DNA from: Flavobacteriaceae bacterium
GTDB lineage: Bacteria > Bacteroidota > Bacteroidia > Flavobacteriales > Flavobacteriaceae
Reading direction: 5' to 3'
Length of the DNA stretch: 64,000 bases
Assembly (NCBI GenBank): GCA_018401115.1
Contig: JAGYKX010000008.1
Span: forward strand, 1 to 64,000
Program-made: the position numbers and the translations under genes
Notes under the pieces: generated by a model
Databases searched by the model: none
The model's input: the letters and a program-made list of their open reading frames with translations, nothing else
Told to the model about the DNA's origin: nothing
In this document: positions 37,131 to 46,794 of the stretch, piece after piece
How positions within the stretch are numbered: position 1 is the stretch's first letter
Layout: each line of letters opens with the position of its first letter

Positions 37131-37982
37131 TCAAACAGATTTAAAAACAGCCGCTACCCAGTCATTCTTCTCTGTATGGCTTTGATATTCAATTCCTAAA
37201 GAAGCGCATTTCTCTTTAATCATGCCTAGGTCTTGGTCGTAGAAACCACTTAAAAGAAGGTATCCGCCAGAGGCGATATGATTCTTATAAGCAGCCATAT
37301 CGTTTAACAAAATATTTCTATTGATGTTGGCCAAAAATATATCGTAGGACTTTTCTTTTAAACCAGCAGTGGCTAAGAAAGAAACGTCTCCTTCATACAC
37401 CTTAATAAAAGGCACTTTATTTCTTTCTGTATTTTCTACGGCATTTAAATAACACCAGTGATCTATATCTACCGCGTCTACATCTGTAGCTCCCTTCATG
37501 GCCGCGAGAATAGCTAAAACTCCTGTGCCACTTCCCATATCCATGACTTTCTTATCCTGACAATCCAGCTGTAAAATAGCACTGAGCATCATGTGAGTGG
37601 TTTCATGGTGTCCTGTGCCAAAACTCATCTTTGGTTCAATAACAATGTCATAAGTAACCTCAGGAGCTTGGTGAAAAGGTGCCCTAACAACACAGTGATG
37701 GTCTACTTGTATGGGAGAAAAATTGGCCTCCCAATGGGCGTTCCAATTCTCTTGTGGTATTTCCTTTATGGTATATGAAAAGCTGAAACCTTCAAAATCA
37801 TACACCGCTAGACGCTCCAATAAATCAGGAGTCCAAAAAGAACTGTTTATATAAGCAATGACCCCCATAGGGGTTTCTTCAAAACTTTCAAATCCCAAAG
37901 ACCCTAATTCCGCTATGAGCAAATCAGATGCGGGCTGTAATGGAGTCACCTCAAAGTGACAAGCAGTGTAGTCTAAGGTCAT
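37131..37982 (-). CDS. prmA: Ribosomal protein L11 methyltransferase
   Basis: The 283-residue protein has an N-terminal L11-recognition domain and a C-terminal SAM-dependent methyltransferase domain. Key motifs are IEPKMSFGTGHHETTHMML, MDMGSGTGVLAILAA (motif I, SAM binding) and IFLANINRNILL, the NxN(R) element of PrmA. It trimethylates L11. It begins 2 bases after tpiA, an order commonly seen in Flavobacteriia, with clpS downstream. Confidence 0.95.
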   Translation of the reverse strand: MTLDYTACHFEVTPLQPASDLLIAELGSLGFESFEETPMGVIAYINSSFWTPDLLERLAVYDFEGFSFSYTIKEIPQENWNAHWEANFSPIQVDHHCVVRAPFHQAPEVTYDIVIEPKMSFGTGHHETTHMMLSAILQLDCQDKKVMDMGSGTGVLAILAAMKGATDVDAVDIDHWCYLNAVENTERNKVPFIKVYEGDVSFLATAGLKEKSYDIFLANINRNILLNDMAAYKNHIASGGYLLLSGFYDQDLGMIKEKCASLGIEYQSHTEKNDWVAAVFKSV

Positions 37983-37984
37983 AA

Positions 37985-38737
37985 TTAATTGAAAGCATTC
38001 ACAATAGCGGCAAAATCTGAAGCAAGAAGTGCTGCTCCTCCAATGAGACCACCATCTACATCTGGCTTAGAAAAAATCTCTACGGCATTGGCCGGTTTAA
38101 CACTTCCACCGTACAGTATAGAAACTTCTTGTGCAATTGATTCACTGAATGCCGCAGCTATGGTCTTTCTAATAAAATGGTGCATTTCTTGCGCTTGTTC
38201 TGCAGAGGCAGTCTCCCCAGTTCCTATGGCCCAAACAGGCTCGTATGCTAAAATGATTTGTGACCAAGCAGTTTCTGGTAAACTAAATAAGGCATTTTTT
38301 AACTGATGCTCTACTACATTGAAATGGTTGCCTGATTTTCTATCTGCCAATTCCTCACCAAAACAAAACATGACTTGTAATCCTTTGTCAATGGCTTGTT
38401 TTGATTTCTTTTCTAGAATAGCATCTGTCTCTCCAAAATAGCTTCTGCGCTCAGAATGACCCAAAATAACTGTTTTAATTCCTACCGCTGTAAGCATGTC
38501 TGCAGAAATCTCTCCGGTATATGCACCTGAATCTGCGAAATGCATATTTTGTGCAATCACCTCTATTGGCGTTGTCGCTGCAGTGTCTAAGGCTGCCGTT
38601 AAGTTTACAAAGGTCGGTGCCACCATAACAGAAACGTCAGACGCTAATGTCAATCCTTTCAAGTCTTCTATTAAAAGCTGGGTAGCCTTTAAATCATTGT
38701 TCATTTTCCAGTTTCCGGCTACAATTTTCTTTCTCAT
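37985..38737 (-). CDS. tpiA: Triose-phosphate isomerase
   Basis: The 250-residue enzyme interconverts dihydroxyacetone phosphate and glyceraldehyde 3-phosphate. Catalytic residues appear in GNWKMN (Lys), LGHSERR (His) and AYEPVWAIGTG (Glu), and the phosphate-binding YGGSVKP and GGLIGGA loops are intact. It lies 7 bases downstream of the BT_3928 gene. Confidence 0.97.
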   Translation of the reverse strand: MRKKIVAGNWKMNNDLKATQLLIEDLKGLTLASDVSVMVAPTFVNLTAALDTAATTPIEVIAQNMHFADSGAYTGEISADMLTAVGIKTVILGHSERRSYFGETDAILEKKSKQAIDKGLQVMFCFGEELADRKSGNHFNVVEHQLKNALFSLPETAWSQIILAYEPVWAIGTGETASAEQAQEMHHFIRKTIAAAFSESIAQEVSILYGGSVKPANAVEIFSKPDVDGGLIGGAALLASDFAAIVNAFN

Positions 38738-38744
38738 AAGTATA

Positions 38745-39852
38745 TTAATTGGTTGTATTGAATTCTAATAATTCAAAATCATTATAATGTCTTTTTTGGG
38801 TTATGGTGCCATGTTCCACCACTAAAATGGCAGGATTGGATCTCACGATTGTTTTAAGCGTGGTCTGATCTGTGAAATAAAAATCAAAGCCCAGTCCATA
38901 TTTCTCTATCACTTCTGCTGCCTGTGCTTTTGAAGAGGCAGACATGCCTATGACTTCATAACCAGCCTGGTGTGCTTTTAAGGTAGCTTGAGCCACTTTT
39001 TCAAACGCTTTGGGATTGCTTTTGGCTAAATCATAGGCCACAACCATCACCAGCTTAGGCACCATCATTAAAGACTCTGTCTGATCTACCCCTTCCTGCT
39101 CTATGGTAAAATCATGGATAGGAGGCACATAGCCCTCTTGAATTTTTTCTGTAGTAACTCTTAAAAAGGTGCCGTCTACATTGGGATATTCCTTTTGTGT
39201 GGTAATGACTTTTTCTTCTCCATTTACCTCAAAAACCCATCGATATTCATAAATAGATTGTGGTGCCCCATTTGGAACAGTCATAGCCTGCTGGAATATT
39301 AGCACCAATCTTATAGGGTCTAAAATCTATTGCCGGCAAGTGTTGCAACACCCAAAAACCAAAAGAAACAGCCGCTACAAAACTCAAAACCACTACAGCT
39401 TTGGTTAAGGTCTTAGGCAGGAGACTGTTCAGATGTTTCTTTCCTCTAAAAAGAATTAATATGAGTACCAATAAAATGACATCTTTGGTAAAAGACTCCC
39501 ATGGAGTGAGCTTTATGGCGTCACCAAAACAACCACAATCCGTTACCTTATTAAAATAGGCAGAGTAAAAAGTTAAAAAAGTGAAGAAAACAATCATGGA
39601 CAGCAAACTCCATAAGGTGAATTTCAATTGATAGCCCAGCTAGCAAAAATATCCCTAAGAGCACTTCAAATACCACTATAAAAAAGCGATCGCTAATGCA
39701 AAAGGAATTAGAACAGGAAGATCCAAGACTCCTTGACTGAAATACTCTTCTAACTTAAAAGAAAAACCTACTGGATCATTGAGCTTTATAAAGCCACTGA
39801 CTACAAATAAAACCCCCACCAGGATTCTAGATAAATGCGTGATGTATTTCAT
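38745..39852 (-). pseudogene. BT_3928 family membrane protein, three frameshifts
   Basis: From the ATG at 39852 the sequence reads MKYITHLSRILVGVLFVVSGFIKLNDPVG, the DoxX-like N-terminus of the BT_3928 family. It then runs through DCGCFGDAIKLTPWES and a third part with a thioredoxin-like fold (GANIPAG / MTVPNGAPQ, VVAYDLAKSN). The frame breaks three times: one T is missing from a run at 39680-39685, an extra base sits at 39634, and another at 39285. Correcting them gives one 368-residue protein of family-typical length. The protein is a membrane component of unknown role, usually next to DUF1599 and tpiA as here. Sequence error is as likely as true inactivation. Confidence 0.85.
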
Positions 39853-39860
39853 AGATTGTT

Positions 39861-40410
39861 CTATTTAGATTCTAAATGAATCAATGCAAAGACCGCATAA
39901 TTGAGCATGTCTTGATAATTAGCATCTATTCCTTCACTCACTAAGGTTTTTCCTTGATTGTCTTCTATTTGCTTCACCCTTAGTAATTTTTGCAAGATAA
40001 GATCAGTCAGCGAACTCACTCTCATATCTCTCCAAGCTTCCCCATAATCATGATTCTTGGCTTCCATAAGTGATTTTGTAATGGCTACATGCTTATCGTA
40101 GGCTTCTAAAGCCTGAGAAACGTCCATATCCGGTTGTTCTACAGCTCCTAATTCCATCTGAACTAAGGCCATCACGGAATAGTTTATAATTCCTATAAAT
40201 TCAGACACTTCTCCCTCAGCTACTTTCTGCTCTGTATTTTGCTGTAAGCCTCTTATTCTTTGTGCTTTAATAAAAATCTGATCTGTCAAGAGATGGAAGT
40301 CTTAAAATACGCCATGCAGCTCCATAGTCTGACATCTTTTTCTCGAAAAGATCTCTACACATTTTAATTACTGCATTATATTGGTCCGAGGTATTGGCCA
40401 TGTCTTTCAT
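39861..40410 (-). pseudogene. DUF1599 family protein, one frameshift
   Basis: The 5' part from ATG 40410 reads MKDMANTSDQYNAVIKMCRDLFEKK, then MSDYGAAWRILRLPSL. An extra base at 40287 breaks the frame, and TDQIFIKAQRIRGLQQN continues in the next frame to 39861. Without the extra base the protein is 182 residues, normal for DUF1599. It includes a repeat of the pattern (KNHDYGEAWRDMRVSSLTDLILQKLLRVKQIEDN), showing the internal duplication of the family. The function is unknown. It is the first gene of the minus-strand unit that ends with clpS and is divergent from folP. Confidence 0.85.
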
Positions 40411-40478
40411 TTAATTTGCGTAAATTTCGCATAAATAATTAAACCCAACAACCCTATCCCTTTGAATCTTAAGATCTC

Positions 40479-41342
40479 ATGTTAAAAAAAACAAATGCTA
40501 CTCCCACTGTTCCCTTTTCATTGAATTGCAAGGGAGATTTAATCTTTTTGGACACACCCAAAATAATGGGTGTACTCAATATTACTCCAGATTCTTTTTA
40601 TGACGGAGGGCGCTACAAAGCAGAAGACCAAGTACTGGCACAAGTAGAGAAAATGTTAAAGGAGGGCGCTACTTTTATAGATATTGGCGCATACAGTTCA
40701 AGACCAGGTGCTGCAGAGGTGTCTGAAGAGGAAGAGGCAAGTAGACTCTATCCAATGATAAAAGCCATTTTAAAGCAATTTCCAGAGGTTCTCTTATCTA
40801 TTGATACCTATAGAAGTAGCATAGCTAAAAACGCCATTGAAATGGGTGCTGCCTTAATCAATGACATCTCTGCAGGACAACTAGACAATGAAATGATTCC
40901 AACCGTGGGAAAACTTGGTGTACCCTATGTCATGATGCATATGAAAAGTACGCCAAAAGACATGCAAGAGCACACCCATTACGAGCACTTATTACAAGAA
41001 ATTATCTGCTATTTTTCAGACAAAATTGACAGGGCTAAAAAACACAACATCAATGATATTATTATAGATCCTGGCTATGGATTTGCCAAAACCACCCAAC
41101 AAAATTTTAAATTACTCAGGGAGAGTATGTTATTAAATACTTTTGGAGTACCTGTCTTGACAGGAGTGAGCAGGAAATCTATGATTTACAAAACATTGAA
41201 TACAACTGCACTAGACGCGCTTAACGGAACAACTGCCTTACACATGCAAGCGCTTATTAATGGAAGTAGTATCTTGAGAGTTCATGATGTGGCAGCTGCT
41301 AAAGAGTGTGTTCTTTTGTACGAAGCCCTTCAAAATGCTTAA
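40479..41342 (+). CDS. folP: Dihydropteroate synthase
   Basis: The 287-residue enzyme condenses p-aminobenzoate with dihydropterin diphosphate in folate synthesis. Diagnostic motifs are IMGVLNITPDSFYDGGRY (pterin and PABA loop), GATFIDIGAYSSRPGA, LSIDTYRS, LINDISAG, MHMKSTPKDMQ, IIDPGYGFAKT and GVSRKSM. It is divergent from the DUF1599 gene (68-base gap containing an imperfect AT-rich dyad around ATTTGCGTAAATTTCGCATAAAT) and precedes cdaA, a frequent Bacteroidota order. Confidence 0.96.
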   Translation: MLKKTNATPTVPFSLNCKGDLIFLDTPKIMGVLNITPDSFYDGGRYKAEDQVLAQVEKMLKEGATFIDIGAYSSRPGAAEVSEEEEASRLYPMIKAILKQFPEVLLSIDTYRSSIAKNAIEMGAALINDISAGQLDNEMIPTVGKLGVPYVMMHMKSTPKDMQEHTHYEHLLQEIICYFSDKIDRAKKHNINDIIIDPGYGFAKTTQQNFKLLRESMLLNTFGVPVLTGVSRKSMIYKTLNTTALDALNGTTALHMQALINGSSILRVHDVAAAKECVLLYEALQNA

Positions 41343-41403
41343 AAAACAATACATCACTAGGCTATTTATAGTCTAATTAGCTATTTTTACAAAAAAGTAC
41401 CTA

Positions 41404-42192
41404 TTGGAATTTTTCAATTTTCTTGTATTTAAAATCACTGACGCCATAGATATTCTATTGGTGGCCTTGCTACTTTTTTATATTTATAAATTGGTCAGAG
41501 GTACAGTAGCTATCAATATTTTTATTGGAATTGTGATGGTTTGGGGGCTTTGGAAACTCACAGAATTATTAGAAATTAAAATGATTTCAAATATCATTGG
41601 AGGGTTCATGAATATTGGCCTTATTGCGCTGATTATTGTTTTTCAACAAGAGATTAGGAAGTTTTTACTCATGTTAGGATCTACTAATTTCGCTAACAAA
41701 CGCGCTTACTTAAAACACTTTAAATTTTTAAAGCAAGACCTTCAACTTCTGGAAACAGATATTAAAGCAGTTATAGCAGCGCTAGAAAAAATGAGTCAAA
41801 CCAAAACAGGCGCCTTATTGGTTTTTGAGAAAAACAATTCTTTGGATTTTGTGAGGCAATCTGGAGACCGAATGAATATTGAATTGAGTCAACCTATTAT
41901 TGAAAGTATTTTTTATAAAAATAGTCCACTTCACGACGGAGCTGCGATAATAGAAAATAATTATATCGTAGCGACACGTGCCATTCTTCCCGTTTCTGAT
42001 GAAAGAACTATTCCACTTAGATTTGGTCTTAGACACAGAGCAGCAGTTGGGATCACTGAAAAAACTGATGCTTTAGCATTGGTCGTATCTGAAGAGACAG
42101 GAGCCATCTCTTATATTAAAAACGGTGGGTTTATATTATTCAAGGACAGTATTGAATTAGAGCAACTGCTGCGTACAGACCTGAGCCAATAG
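41404..42192 (+). CDS. cdaA: Diadenylate cyclase CdaA
   Basis: The 262-residue protein has three N-terminal helices (residues ~10-85) and a DAC domain that makes cyclic di-AMP from two ATP. The catalytic DGA motif appears in SPLHDGAAII and the RHR motif in LRFGLRHRAAVGI; GALLVFEK is also typical. The start is TTG (41404), the only codon giving the family-typical N-terminus. It follows folP by 61 bases. Cyclic di-AMP in this phylum is linked to osmotic and envelope homeostasis. Confidence 0.95.
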   Translation: MEFFNFLVFKITDAIDILLVALLLFYIYKLVRGTVAINIFIGIVMVWGLWKLTELLEIKMISNIIGGFMNIGLIALIIVFQQEIRKFLLMLGSTNFANKRAYLKHFKFLKQDLQLLETDIKAVIAALEKMSQTKTGALLVFEKNNSLDFVRQSGDRMNIELSQPIIESIFYKNSPLHDGAAIIENNYIVATRAILPVSDERTIPLRFGLRHRAAVGITEKTDALALVVSEETGAISYIKNGGFILFKDSIELEQLLRTDLSQ

Positions 42193-42265
42193 TCCTAAAT
42201 GAATATGCATTCATAAGATCCCACCACAGACAATAGGCTTATCTTAAAGTAGGGTCACTTTACCG

Positions 42266-44041
42266 CTATTCCCCAACAGCTACTTGTAAAAACTGGGCTT
42301 CGTAAAGGTTTTTATAATACCCTCCTTTTTTGAGTAATGCCTCATGCTTGCCTTGCTCCACAATCCTTCCTGACTCCATCACAAGAATGTTAGACGCTTG
42401 TTTAATAGTAGCCAACCTGTGCGCAATCACAATGGAAGTCCTGCCCTTTGTAATGGTATCTATCGCTTTTTGAATGAGCTGTTCTGAGGCACTGTCTATA
42501 GAAGAAGTGGCCTCGTCTAATACCAAAATTGATGGTTTAGTTACATATGCCCTAAGAAAAGCAATTAACTGTCTCTGACCGCTTGACAACATTCCCCCAC
42601 GCTCTTTTACATTAAACTGATACCCTCCTGGCAAGCTCGTAATAAAATCGTGAACGCCAATTTCTTTGGCAGCAGCTTCTATTTCGGAAATACTAATTTC
42701 AGGATTTCCTAATGAAATATTATTTTCAATAGTGTCAGCAAAGAGAAAAACATCCTGTAAAACTACAGCTATATGACTTCTAAGTCCAACTAGTGACAAA
42801 TCACTAATACTATGGCCGTCAATTGAAATACGACCAGATTGAATACCATAAAAACGGTTGAGCAAATTAATAATGGTAGACTTACCAGCTCCAGTTGCCC
42901 CTACTATAGCGAGTGTTTCTCCTTTAGAGACATCAAAAGAAATCCCTTTGAGTACAGGTTCATCTGGCAGGTAGCCAAAAACAACTTTTTCAAAGGCAAT
43001 ATCTCCCTCAATTTGAGGTAAATCAGTATGCCCCCCTGTTTCAGTTTGGTCTTGGGTATCTAAAATTTTAAAAACCCTTGCAGCAGCCACCATACCCATT
43101 TGCAAAGTGTTGAACTTGTCTGCTATTTGTCTGAGCGGTCTGAAAAGCATCTCTGAGAGTAAAATAAAGGTAAATATGGTACCGTATTCATTGGCGCTAA
43201 TACCAGAAATATTTTGAAGTCCACCATACCAAACAATCATTCCTATAGTGATGGAAGAAACAATATCTGCTACTGGAAAAAAAACAGAGTTATACCACAC
43301 GGTTTTTAACCAAGCTTTGGTGTGTTTCTCGTTAATTTCCTCAAATGCTTTTTTTTCTGCAGCTGCCCTATTAAAGAGCTGAACTACTTTCATACCTGAG
43401 ATACGTTCTTGAACAAATGAATTTAGTTGCGCTACCTGAGCCCTTACTTCTGTAAAAGCGCCTTTCATGGCTCTTTGAAATAATCTTGTGGCGTATAAAA
43501 TAATGGGCAAAACAGCAAAAACAATTAGAGATAGCCTCCAATTCAAATAGAGCATGACTCCACCAACCACAAACATTTTAAGTAAATCTGACACAATAAC
43601 AAAAAACCCTTGTGAAAAGATCTCCCCTATTCGTTGCATATCTGCTACTGCTCTGGTGACCAATATACCTATGGAAGATTTGTCAAAATAAGCCATTTTA
43701 AAATGGGTCATATGGTGAAATAGCTTCACCCTTACATCTCTGATAACGGACTCTCCCAACCAATTGGCAAAATAATTAAAAGTGAGTTGGCTAGTTACCT
43801 CTCCAATTAGGACGGCTAGTAAAATAAGGGTTAGATTTAGGAGCTTTTGAGCATCGGCCATTTTAATGGCCTCATCTACCAAAACTCCTACCAAAACTGG
43901 TCTTAACACCGCAAATGCAGAGAGTATTATTGCTGTAAAAGCTACTCCATAAAAGGTAAATGCATAGGGATTGGTGTATTGCAACAATCGCCTAAACAGT
44001 TTTTTGTCGAATGCTTTGCCGCTTTCTTTAAGATCAGACAT
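42266..44041 (-). CDS. ABC transporter, permease-ATPase fusion (MsbA/MdlB-like)
   Basis: The 591-residue half-transporter has six helices in residues ~25-310 and an NBD with Walker A GATGAGKST, Q loop VLQDVFLF, signature LSSGQRQLIA, Walker B ILVLDEATSSID and H loop IAHRLAT. It would act as a homodimer exporting a lipid or hydrophobic compound. The substrate is unknown. Its ATG lies 8 bases inside the end of truA, so the two are translationally coupled. Confidence 0.94.
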   Translation of the reverse strand: MSDLKESGKAFDKKLFRRLLQYTNPYAFTFYGVAFTAIILSAFAVLRPVLVGVLVDEAIKMADAQKLLNLTLILLAVLIGEVTSQLTFNYFANWLGESVIRDVRVKLFHHMTHFKMAYFDKSSIGILVTRAVADMQRIGEIFSQGFFVIVSDLLKMFVVGGVMLYLNWRLSLIVFAVLPIILYATRLFQRAMKGAFTEVRAQVAQLNSFVQERISGMKVVQLFNRAAAEKKAFEEINEKHTKAWLKTVWYNSVFFPVADIVSSITIGMIVWYGGLQNISGISANEYGTIFTFILLSEMLFRPLRQIADKFNTLQMGMVAAARVFKILDTQDQTETGGHTDLPQIEGDIAFEKVVFGYLPDEPVLKGISFDVSKGETLAIVGATGAGKSTIINLLNRFYGIQSGRISIDGHSISDLSLVGLRSHIAVVLQDVFLFADTIENNISLGNPEISISEIEAAAKEIGVHDFITSLPGGYQFNVKERGGMLSSGQRQLIAFLRAYVTKPSILVLDEATSSIDSASEQLIQKAIDTITKGRTSIVIAHRLATIKQASNILVMESGRIVEQGKHEALLKKGGYYKNLYEAQFLQVAVGE

Positions 44042-44777
44042 AAATGTTTTCTGGATAATTTATCTGGGTTAAATATAAGCCTTTCGCTGGAACAGAAGGT
44101 CCTGCTTTACTCCTTGACTTAGAGGCTAAAAGTTCTGGAATATCTGTCACTGGGCGCTTGCCTGTACCAATTTCTAAAAGAGTCCCCACAACTGCTCGAA
44201 CCATATTTCGCAAAAATCTGTTGGCGGTAATGGTAAAAACCAATTGATCTTTTGTGGCTACCCACTTTGCGTGGGTGATGTCGCAAATGTATGTATGCAC
44301 ATCTGAATTAGACTTTGAAAAGCACTCAAAATCTTTTTCACCCAATAGCATTTGAGCTGCGGTATTCATTGCATGAATATCTATGGATTGAAAAACATAA
44401 TGGGCCCCATGATACTGAAAGGGATCCTTACGATTCACAACTATATACTCATAAGTCCTGCTGGTTGCTGTAAAACGGGCATGGCTGTCTTGGGTAACGG
44501 CTACTATTTGATCTATTGAAATATCTTCTGGAAGAAAGGCGTTCAGCCGGTCTATAATAATTAGTGGGTCAAAATCTATTTCAGTGTCAAAGTGAGCGAC
44601 CATTTTTTTGGCATGTACGCCAGCATCTGTTCTCCCAGCACCCATTAATTCTACTGGTGCAGCTAATAACATTGAAAGTGAATGTTCCAATTTTTCTTGC
44701 ACACTGGAGGCATTCGGTTGCTTTTGCCAACCGTGATAATGTGTTCCTAGATATGAAAAGTGTACAAAATATCTCAA
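44034..44777 (-). CDS. truA: tRNA pseudouridine(38-40) synthase
   Basis: The 247-residue enzyme modifies the anticodon arm. The catalytic Asp is in MGAGRTDAGVHAKKM, and YFVHFSYLGTHYHGWQKQPNASSVQEKLE is the canonical N-terminus. RFLRNMVRAVVGTLLEIGTG is the C-terminal RNA-binding motif. It is divergent from the phosphodiesterase gene, with a compact shared promoter region. Confidence 0.96.
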   Translation of the reverse strand: MRYFVHFSYLGTHYHGWQKQPNASSVQEKLEHSLSMLLAAPVELMGAGRTDAGVHAKKMVAHFDTEIDFDPLIIIDRLNAFLPEDISIDQIVAVTQDSHARFTATSRTYEYIVVNRKDPFQYHGAHYVFQSIDIHAMNTAAQMLLGEKDFECFSKSNSDVHTYICDITHAKWVATKDQLVFTITANRFLRNMVRAVVGTLLEIGTGKRPVTDIPELLASKSRSKAGPSVPAKGLYLTQINYPENIYV

Positions 44778-44787
44778 TGCAATCTCT

Positions 44788-44807
44788 TACTTTTGTGTGC
44801 AAAGATA
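44788..44807. promoter_or_regulatory. Back-to-back -7 elements of truA and the phosphodiesterase gene
   Basis: On the plus strand TACTTTTG lies at 44788-44795. On the minus strand TATCTTTG lies at 44800-44807. Both match TAnnTTTG and point away from each other in the 57-base divergent gap, so the two genes share a very compact promoter region. No clear TTG -33 boxes were found. Confidence 0.45.
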
Positions 44808-44834
44808 CCGTATAGCCACTTGAATTTACTTTAA

Positions 44835-45341
44835 ATGAAAAAAATTTTACTGCTTTCAGATACCCATTCCCATATAGACCAGAGAATTTTAGATTTTGTA
44901 TCTGAGGCAGACGAGGTATGGCACGCTGGGGACATAGGAGACTTAGCGATAACAGATGCTATAGCTGCTTTAAAACCCCTCAGGGCAGTGTATGGAAATA
45001 TAGACGATCACAAAGCCAGAAGTAGCTTTCCGCTAGATTTAAAATTTGATTGCGAGGGTATGAAAGTTTGGATCACCCATATTGGTGGTTACCCAGGTAA
45101 ATACAACCAACGCATTAGGGATGAAATAAAGCAAAATTCTCCTCAAATTTTTATTACTGGCCACTCTCATATCTTGAAAGTACAGTGGGATAAATCCATC
45201 CAATGCATGCATCTCAATCCAGGAGCTTGCGGCTTTTCTGGTTTTCACCAAGTGAGAACAATGCTGCGATTTTCTATAGATAAGGGTACTTTAAAAGATT
45301 TGGAAGTCATTGAATTGGGCTTGAGGGGAAAGACCGCCTAA
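44835..45341 (+). CDS. YfcE/MJ0936-type metallophosphoesterase
   Basis: The 168-residue protein has the calcineurin-like metal motifs LLSDTHSH, VWHAGDIGD, VYGNIDDH, WITHIGGYPG and ITGHSHILK, ending in LNPGACG. It belongs to the small phosphodiesterases related to YfcE, which cleave phosphodiester or cyclic nucleotide bonds with Mn2+. The natural substrate is not known. Confidence 0.92.
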   Translation: MKKILLLSDTHSHIDQRILDFVSEADEVWHAGDIGDLAITDAIAALKPLRAVYGNIDDHKARSSFPLDLKFDCEGMKVWITHIGGYPGKYNQRIRDEIKQNSPQIFITGHSHILKVQWDKSIQCMHLNPGACGFSGFHQVRTMLRFSIDKGTLKDLEVIELGLRGKTA

Positions 45342-45424
45342 GCTAAAATTATAAAGGTCATAAGAATCATTAATAGTTTATATTTTTTCATATAAATATT
45401 GGCTTATATTTTAGCAAGAAAAAT

Positions 45425-46789
45425 ATGAAGTCACTCAGCTTAATCAAGAATGCCTCTGTAGTCAATGAAGGTGAAATTAAAGTATTAGATGTCCTTATTG
45501 AAGGTGCCTTAATTAAAGAGATTGGGAAAATAACTCCACCACAAAACTGCTCGGTTATTGAAGCTGAAGGAAAATTTCTATTGCCAGGTATTATTGACGG
45601 GCAAGTCCATTTTAGAGAACCCGGTTTTACCCACAAAGGCAACATATATACCGAGAGTAGAGCAGGTATTGCTGGTGGGGTAACCTCTTATATAGACATG
45701 CCCAATACCCTTCCCAATGTACTCACTCTGGAGGCTTTGGCAGAAAAATATAGACTTGCTGCAGAAAGTTCTTTGTCTAATTACAGTTTTTTCCTTGGAA
45801 TTAATGACACCAATGTGAAGGATTTAATTACTTGGGATACTTCTGGAATTATAGGCATTTCTGACGACGGACTCTATATGTCTCAAAAGGGGAATCTATT
45901 GGCAGAAAATCCAGAAACTATGGAGCTACTCTTCAAAAACTGTCAGAATATTATTGCCATTCATGCAGAAATAGAAGCTGAAATTTTAAAAAATGAAACC
46001 CTGTTTGAAGCGCGATATGGCAGGGATATTCCCGCAAAATACCACCCTAAAATTAGGTCTTGGGAGGCCTGTTATAAAGCGACTAAAAGGGCTATTGAAA
46101 TTGCTAAAAAGCACCATGCTAGACTTCATATATTGCATTTATCTACCCTTGAAGAAACCCATTTATTTGACTGCAATATTCCTTTGATACAAAAGCGCGT
46201 TACCACAGAAGTTTCAGTGCATCATTTATATTTTTCTGATGAAGATTATGAAAAATTAGGTATGCGGATTAAATGGAATCCAGCTATTAAAACCAAAACA
46301 GATCAAGAAGGTCTTTTAAAGGCTTTAATAGATGGCCACATAGATTTAATTACCACGGACCATGCACCACATACTTTAGAAGAAAAAGAAAGACCCTACT
46401 TTGAATCTCTGTCCGGTGCACCTATGGTCCAACACTCCTTGAATTGTATGTTAGACTTTTTTCAAAAGGGGAAAATCTCCCTAGAAAAAATCACTGAAAA
46501 AATGTGCCATAATCCAGCCGTACTTTACGGCATTGAACAAAGAGGATTTATTAAAGAGGGCTATTATGCAGATTTGGTATTGGTAGACTTAAACGCTTCA
46601 TGGGTAGTCAGTACAGACAATATTTTATACCAATGTGGGTGGTCTCCTTTGGAGGGAAGAACTTTTAAAAATAAAGTCCTTAAGACGTTTGTAAACGGCC
46701 AGCTGGTTTATGACAACGGTCAATTTAACGAAAGTAAAATGGGTATGCCGCTCAAAACATTGCAACAAAAGAACCTCCATAAAAACTAA
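45425..46789 (+). CDS. pyrC: Dihydroorotase (Bacteroidota type)
   Basis: The 454-residue amidohydrolase closes carbamoyl-aspartate to dihydroorotate in pyrimidine synthesis. Visible motifs are PGIIDGQVHFREPGFTHKG, IDMPNTLPN, AIHAEIE, LHILHLST and the catalytic Asp in ITTDHAPHT. The usual DxHxH metal motif reads DGQVH here, with Gln for the first His. From memory many Bacteroidota homologs have the same (DDQVHFREPG), so this is probably a lineage trait. A DUF6671 gene follows by 5 bases. Confidence 0.9.
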   Translation: MKSLSLIKNASVVNEGEIKVLDVLIEGALIKEIGKITPPQNCSVIEAEGKFLLPGIIDGQVHFREPGFTHKGNIYTESRAGIAGGVTSYIDMPNTLPNVLTLEALAEKYRLAAESSLSNYSFFLGINDTNVKDLITWDTSGIIGISDDGLYMSQKGNLLAENPETMELLFKNCQNIIAIHAEIEAEILKNETLFEARYGRDIPAKYHPKIRSWEACYKATKRAIEIAKKHHARLHILHLSTLEETHLFDCNIPLIQKRVTTEVSVHHLYFSDEDYEKLGMRIKWNPAIKTKTDQEGLLKALIDGHIDLITTDHAPHTLEEKERPYFESLSGAPMVQHSLNCMLDFFQKGKISLEKITEKMCHNPAVLYGIEQRGFIKEGYYADLVLVDLNASWVVSTDNILYQCGWSPLEGRTFKNKVLKTFVNGQLVYDNGQFNESKMGMPLKTLQQKNLHKN

Positions 46790-46794
46790 AAGAT

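Noticed and set aside
38745-39627. Two overlapping short membrane/thioredoxin-like genes
   Set aside because: They join with upstream sequence into one BT_3928-family gene when single-base frameshifts are corrected, so they are treated as one broken gene.
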